The notes under the pieces were generated by a model. That model ran no database searches, was not told where the DNA came from, and was given only the letters and a program-made list of their open reading frames with translations. Shown piece after piece: positions 6,358-8,843 of a stretch of DNA of 8,843 nt. The DNA is from Nitrospirales bacterium (GTDB taxonomy: Bacteria > Nitrospirota > Nitrospiria > Nitrospirales > UBA8639), in the NCBI GenBank assembly GCA_013817135.1, contig JACDDF010000058.1, positions 1 through 8,843 of the forward strand. The letters are read 5' to 3'. The position numbers and the translations under genes are program-made. Within the stretch, counting starts at the first letter, position 1. Every line of letters starts with the position of its first letter.

Positions 6358-8089
6358 CCCTCACACTCACCCTCTCTTTCCGTCCTCTCTCCGCTCTTCA
6401 ATAACGCAATCTCCTCTTTTCCATCTGGTGTGTGTACTGCTCCTGGCTGCCTGGTTGTTGGGAGTAGAGGGCGGATGGCTCTTTGGTCCGGATCTGGGGG
6501 CACTCGGATTGACGGATCGGGATGAGGGGAGCAATGCGGAAGCGGCCCGGGAAATGCTGGAGACCGGTGATTGGATTTCCCCTACTCTCAACTATGAACC
6601 TCGCTATGCCAAACCGGCCTTTGTGTATTGGCTCATCAGCGGGTCGTATTCCCTGTTCGGCATCAATGAATTTACCGCGCGGTTGCCATCGGCTTTATCA
6701 GGTCTCTGCCTCCTGTTCCTTCAATATGTGTTTGTTCGAAGGTGGGCTGGCCCCACTGTGGCCATTTTCGCTTCGTGCATGTTGCTCCTAAACTTGGAGT
6801 TTTTGGGAATCAACCGCATGGTGCTGACCGATCCGGAACTGGTCGTGTTTACCACATTGGCCGGCTATAGCTTTTGGCACGCGCTCCATCATGAGCAGAC
6901 CAAGCGCTGGCTTTTCGCCATCTTTTATCTGGCTATGGGATTTGGCATGTTGGTCAAGGGGCCCGTGGGCATTATCATTCCGCTGGTGGGGGTGATTCCC
7001 TATCTCACCCTGACGCGCCAATGGGGAACATTCTGGCAACGGGGCTTTCCCCTTGTCGGAGTCGTTTTGGTTGCCGCTGTCGCGGCTCCCTGGTATGTGA
7101 TGATGTTTCAAATACATGGGGAAGCCTATTGGGCCGCGGCACAGGCCAATACCACCGGCCGGTTCATGAATCCCATGGAAGGTCATGGGGGGACGCTCTT
7201 GTTTTATGTGCCGGTGTTGTTGATTGGATTTTTCCCATGGAGTGCCTTTCTCTCTTCCGTGTTGTTTCACACGTTAAAACGCTGGAAAGCGTTCTGGCAG
7301 GGACAAGCCCTTGCTACGCAAGAGCAACATTTGGAGTGTTTCCTGAGCCTGTGGGTGGTGGGGTTGTTACTGTTTTTTACCCTCTCGTCCACGCGCCTGC
7401 CCCATTACATCTACCCTCTGTTTCCGGCGGCAGCCCTGCTGGTCGCCCTATGGTGGAAGCGTTTTTTGACAGAAGAAACGCCGGTTGGACTTACCGCTTC
7501 CACTCGTGTCCTCATCGGGGTGGGATACCTCCTGGGTATCGCGATGATGTTTGTGCCGGCGGTCTTTCAGTTGTTCATGAAGCAAATTGCCAAAGAATTC
7601 CCGGCCGCGGTAAACGTAGACCTGGCGTGGCTTCCGTCACTGGTAGGCCTCGTCATGGTGGTGGGAACCATGCTCATGCGCCAGTGCATGCGATCGGACA
7701 CCAGGCGCCATCTGGCCTTATGGGTGGGATGCGGGATGATGCTGATCTTTACTGTATTGGTCGCGCGAGGAGGACTATCGATTTACCAACAGTATTTCAT
7801 CGGACCCCCGCAGGAATTGGCCGTCATTGCCGGCTATAACCTGGGCCCGGATGACCGATTGATACAATTCGGCCGGAAGCGCCCATCCCTCAGTTTTTAT
7901 GCTAAACACAAAGTGTACTTTCTTGGGGTGAATGACGAAGAACTCCCCCAACACCTCACTGCTTCTGGCCGAAAAATGGCCATCATTCAAACTCAGCTTC
8001 GCGGACAACTTCCTGAAGCCATGGCCCATTGGACTGTCGTTCTGGACCACGGCGGTTTTTCTCTCCTCACCAGCGAACCCTTGCTTTAA
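6350..8089 (+). CDS. GT39/ArnT-like integral membrane glycosyltransferase (PMT_2 family)
   Basis: Likely moves a sugar from a polyprenyl-phosphate carrier to an envelope acceptor (lipid A, glycan or protein) on the periplasmic side. Seen: 579 residues; a first membrane helix near 24-45, then the periplasmic loop with the catalytic-type Asp-Glu in LTDRDEGSNAEAAREM (54-69), GDWISPTLNYEPRYAKPAFVYWL (73-95), about ten further hydrophobic segments, a KGPVG turn (203-207), and STRLPHYIYPLFPAAALL (346-363), which matches the ArnT 'HYxxPxxPA' segment. A soluble C-terminal tail spans about 500-579. Length fits ArnT-like enzymes. The GTG start overlaps the LAB_N gene by 8 bases; no ATG lies near the N-terminus and the start could be slightly internal. 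It is the last gene of the plus-strand module. The aminoarabinose synthesis genes are absent nearby, so donor and acceptor are unknown. Confidence 0.88.
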   Translation: MDSPHTHPLFPSSLRSSITQSPLFHLVCVLLLAAWLLGVEGGWLFGPDLGALGLTDRDEGSNAEAAREMLETGDWISPTLNYEPRYAKPAFVYWLISGSYSLFGINEFTARLPSALSGLCLLFLQYVFVRRWAGPTVAIFASCMLLLNLEFLGINRMVLTDPELVVFTTLAGYSFWHALHHEQTKRWLFAIFYLAMGFGMLVKGPVGIIIPLVGVIPYLTLTRQWGTFWQRGFPLVGVVLVAAVAAPWYVMMFQIHGEAYWAAAQANTTGRFMNPMEGHGGTLLFYVPVLLIGFFPWSAFLSSVLFHTLKRWKAFWQGQALATQEQHLECFLSLWVVGLLLFFTLSSTRLPHYIYPLFPAAALLVALWWKRFLTEETPVGLTASTRVLIGVGYLLGIAMMFVPAVFQLFMKQIAKEFPAAVNVDLAWLPSLVGLVMVVGTMLMRQCMRSDTRRHLALWVGCGMMLIFTVLVARGGLSIYQQYFIGPPQELAVIAGYNLGPDDRLIQFGRKRPSLSFYAKHKVYFLGVNDEELPQHLTASGRKMAIIQTQLRGQLPEAMAHWTVVLDHGGFSLLTSEPLL

Positions 8090-8117
8090 ATGGAAATGGA
8101 AAGTCAGGGTTTTCCGA

Positions 8118-8141
8118 AGCCTCTTCTGGCGTAATGAGGCT
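8118..8141. other. Weak hairpin in the convergent gap after the GT39 gene
   Basis: AGCCTC (8118-8123) and GAGGCT (8136-8141) are exact reverse complements with a 12-base loop, 28 bases after the GT39 stop and between convergent genes. No T-run follows on either strand, so an intrinsic terminator is not well supported. A second six-base pair, CAGTGA/TCACTG, lies at 8155-8160 and 8179-8184. The rest of 8090-8206 shows nothing. Confidence 0.2.
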
Positions 8142-8206
8142 GGGCTCATCGGGTCAGTGAGTGCTCGGTCTCAAGAATTCACTGCGAATCATCGCCCGGA
8201 CGCTTT

Positions 8207-8749
8207 CTATCCGACCGCACAGGAGTCGTCTCCGCATAGAGAGGCCGGTGCGACCGAAGGTGTGTCCTGAGGTTCTGGCGAGGATGCGGCCTGTGCCCGT
8301 AACCATCCGATTTCCGCTCCGAGAAGGAGATCGTCATGCACACCAAATATCTGTTGGTGCAGCCGGCCCCGTGCGTCAATCAACACCGTGGTCGGCGTTC
8401 CCTGCATCGCATATGCCCGCATCGTGCGGGGAAGCGGGTCGCCATCCGGGCCAGGCAAATCAGCCGCCACAGGAAAACGGATACGGTACTCATGCAGAAA
8501 CGCGCGAAGCGAGGCCAAGCCCATGGCCTCGTGGTGTTCGAATACCGTATGCAATCCGATGACTCTGACATCCGGGAAGAGCTTGGCCACGCGTTGAGCC
8601 TGTGGCAGGCCGTGCGACACGCAGCCGGGGCAGAGCATCTGGAAGGCGTGAAGCAGCACAACCTGCCCGCGAAGCCCAGACAGGCTGAGGGGCTCTGGAG
8701 TATTAAACCAGTCTGTGGTCTGCCATTCAGGAGCCGGTCGGAGTTCCAT
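8207..8749 (-). CDS. Thioredoxin-fold redoxin (AhpC/TSA- or TlpA-like) with CPGC motif
   Basis: Probable thiol oxidoreductase or peroxiredoxin-like protein. Seen from ATG at 8749: 180 residues, with strand RGQVVLLHAFQML leading to the active-site CPGC (40-43), GLHTVFEHH (65-73), LHEYRIRFPVAAD (85-97), the thioredoxin-fold cis-Pro loop GTPTTVLIDARGRL (117-130) and FGVHDDLLLGAEI. An unusual tail after a Pro/Ser-rich linker ends CGDDSCAVG, adding cysteines at 172 and 177. There is no signal peptide or membrane anchor, unlike periplasmic TlpA/ResA, so a cytoplasmic site is likely. Start choice: AAGGAG lies 7 bases before ATG 8749; an in-frame ATG at 8794 would add 15 residues but has no ribosome site and lies upstream of the predicted transcription start. 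Single gene, convergent with the GT39 module. Substrate unknown. Confidence 0.85.
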   Translation of the reverse strand: MELRPAPEWQTTDWFNTPEPLSLSGLRGQVVLLHAFQMLCPGCVSHGLPQAQRVAKLFPDVRVIGLHTVFEHHEAMGLASLRAFLHEYRIRFPVAADLPGPDGDPLPRTMRAYAMQGTPTTVLIDARGRLHQQIFGVHDDLLLGAEIGWLRAQAASSPEPQDTPSVAPASLCGDDSCAVG

Positions 8750-8756
8750 CAAAAGT

Positions 8757-8762
8757 CTCCTT
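8757..8762 (-). promoter_or_regulatory. Ribosome binding site fixing the redoxin start
   Basis: On the minus strand AAGGAG sits 7 bases before ATG 8749, deciding for this start over the upstream in-frame ATG at 8794. Confidence 0.7.
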
Positions 8763-8792
8763 GATTGGTGGTTGAGTATTTGTCTTTTATGC

Positions 8793-8821
8793 AAGATACT
8801 AAGCTGGCAGGAGTCTCACAA
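8793..8821 (-). promoter_or_regulatory. Sigma70-like promoter for the redoxin gene
   Basis: Read on the minus strand: TTGTGA (8821-8816, four of six to TTGACA), 17 bases, TATCTT (8798-8793, four of six to TATAAT). The predicted start near 8786 gives a leader of about 37 bases. The -10 overlaps the ATG at 8794, which argues against that ATG being used. Beyond it, 8822-8843 shows nothing further. Confidence 0.42.
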
Positions 8822-8843
8822 GAAGGCACTTTTTGGTAAGGGG

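Noticed and set aside
6788..7270. 160-residue minus-strand frame opposite the GT39 gene
   Set aside because: Antisense shadow of a clear coding region, with no recognisable motifs or ribosome site.
7021..7839. 272-residue plus-strand frame within the GT39 gene
   Set aside because: Shadow frame: Gly/Arg/Pro-rich low-quality protein with no family motifs, fully inside a well-supported membrane transferase gene.
8336..8764. 142-residue plus-strand frame opposite the redoxin gene
   Set aside because: Antisense shadow; the minus-strand frame has the CPGC and cis-Pro motifs, promoter and ribosome site.
8750..8794. N-terminal 15-residue extension of the redoxin from ATG 8794
   Set aside because: No ribosome site precedes it and it overlaps the predicted -10; ATG 8749 has AAGGAG at proper spacing.

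Overview
This is a bacterial chromosomal window with tightly packed housekeeping and envelope genes. No phage, transposon, CRISPR or plasmid signature is visible. Base composition looks balanced to slightly GC-rich throughout, with no obvious foreign island. The combination of a threonine-pathway ApgM homologue, lysC, a CimA-type citramalate synthase, an IHF-alpha/MerR pair and a lipid-linked sugar transferase module suggests a Gram-negative, mostly autotrophic-type bacterium. A member of the Nitrospirota is my best guess. That assignment is an inference from gene content, not something the sequence proves.

Left part (1-3604): a plus-strand amino-acid operon. It holds the 3' part of an archaeal-type phosphoglycerate mutase homologue (the family member proposed to stand in for homoserine kinase), then aspartate kinase (lysC), then (R)-citramalate synthase (cimA). 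Gaps are 5 and 11 bases. Together they feed the aspartate family (Lys/Thr/Met) and make isoleucine from pyruvate and acetyl-CoA. The ApgM homologue appears to have lost every C-terminal metal ligand of its superfamily, which is the most unusual point in the window. lysC carries an internal start with its own Shine-Dalgarno sequence, at the place where Bacillus-type lysC makes its separate beta subunit.

Middle part (3605-4592): a promoter whose -10 lies inside a dyad, then ihfA, a short MerR-type regulator and tRNA-Pro(GGG). These probably form one plus-strand transcription unit.

Right-middle part (4593-8089): a small minus-strand gene for an unrecognised helical acidic protein diverges from a plus-strand three-gene envelope module. 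Each side has its own sigma70-like promoter. The module is a DPM1/ArnC-like family 2 glycosyltransferase, a LAB_N-domain small membrane protein and a GT39/ArnT-like integral membrane glycosyltransferase. The likely scheme is that the GT2 makes a polyprenyl-phosphate sugar, the small membrane protein assists (perhaps by flipping the carrier), and the GT39 transfers the sugar to an envelope acceptor on the outer face of the inner membrane.

Right end (8207-8843): a convergent minus-strand thioredoxin-fold protein with a CPGC active site and an extra C-terminal cysteine pair, preceded by its own promoter. No gene-free stretch exceeds 300 bases; the larger gaps (3605-3772, 4930-5167, 5930-6042, 8090-8206, 8750-8843) are described in the entries.
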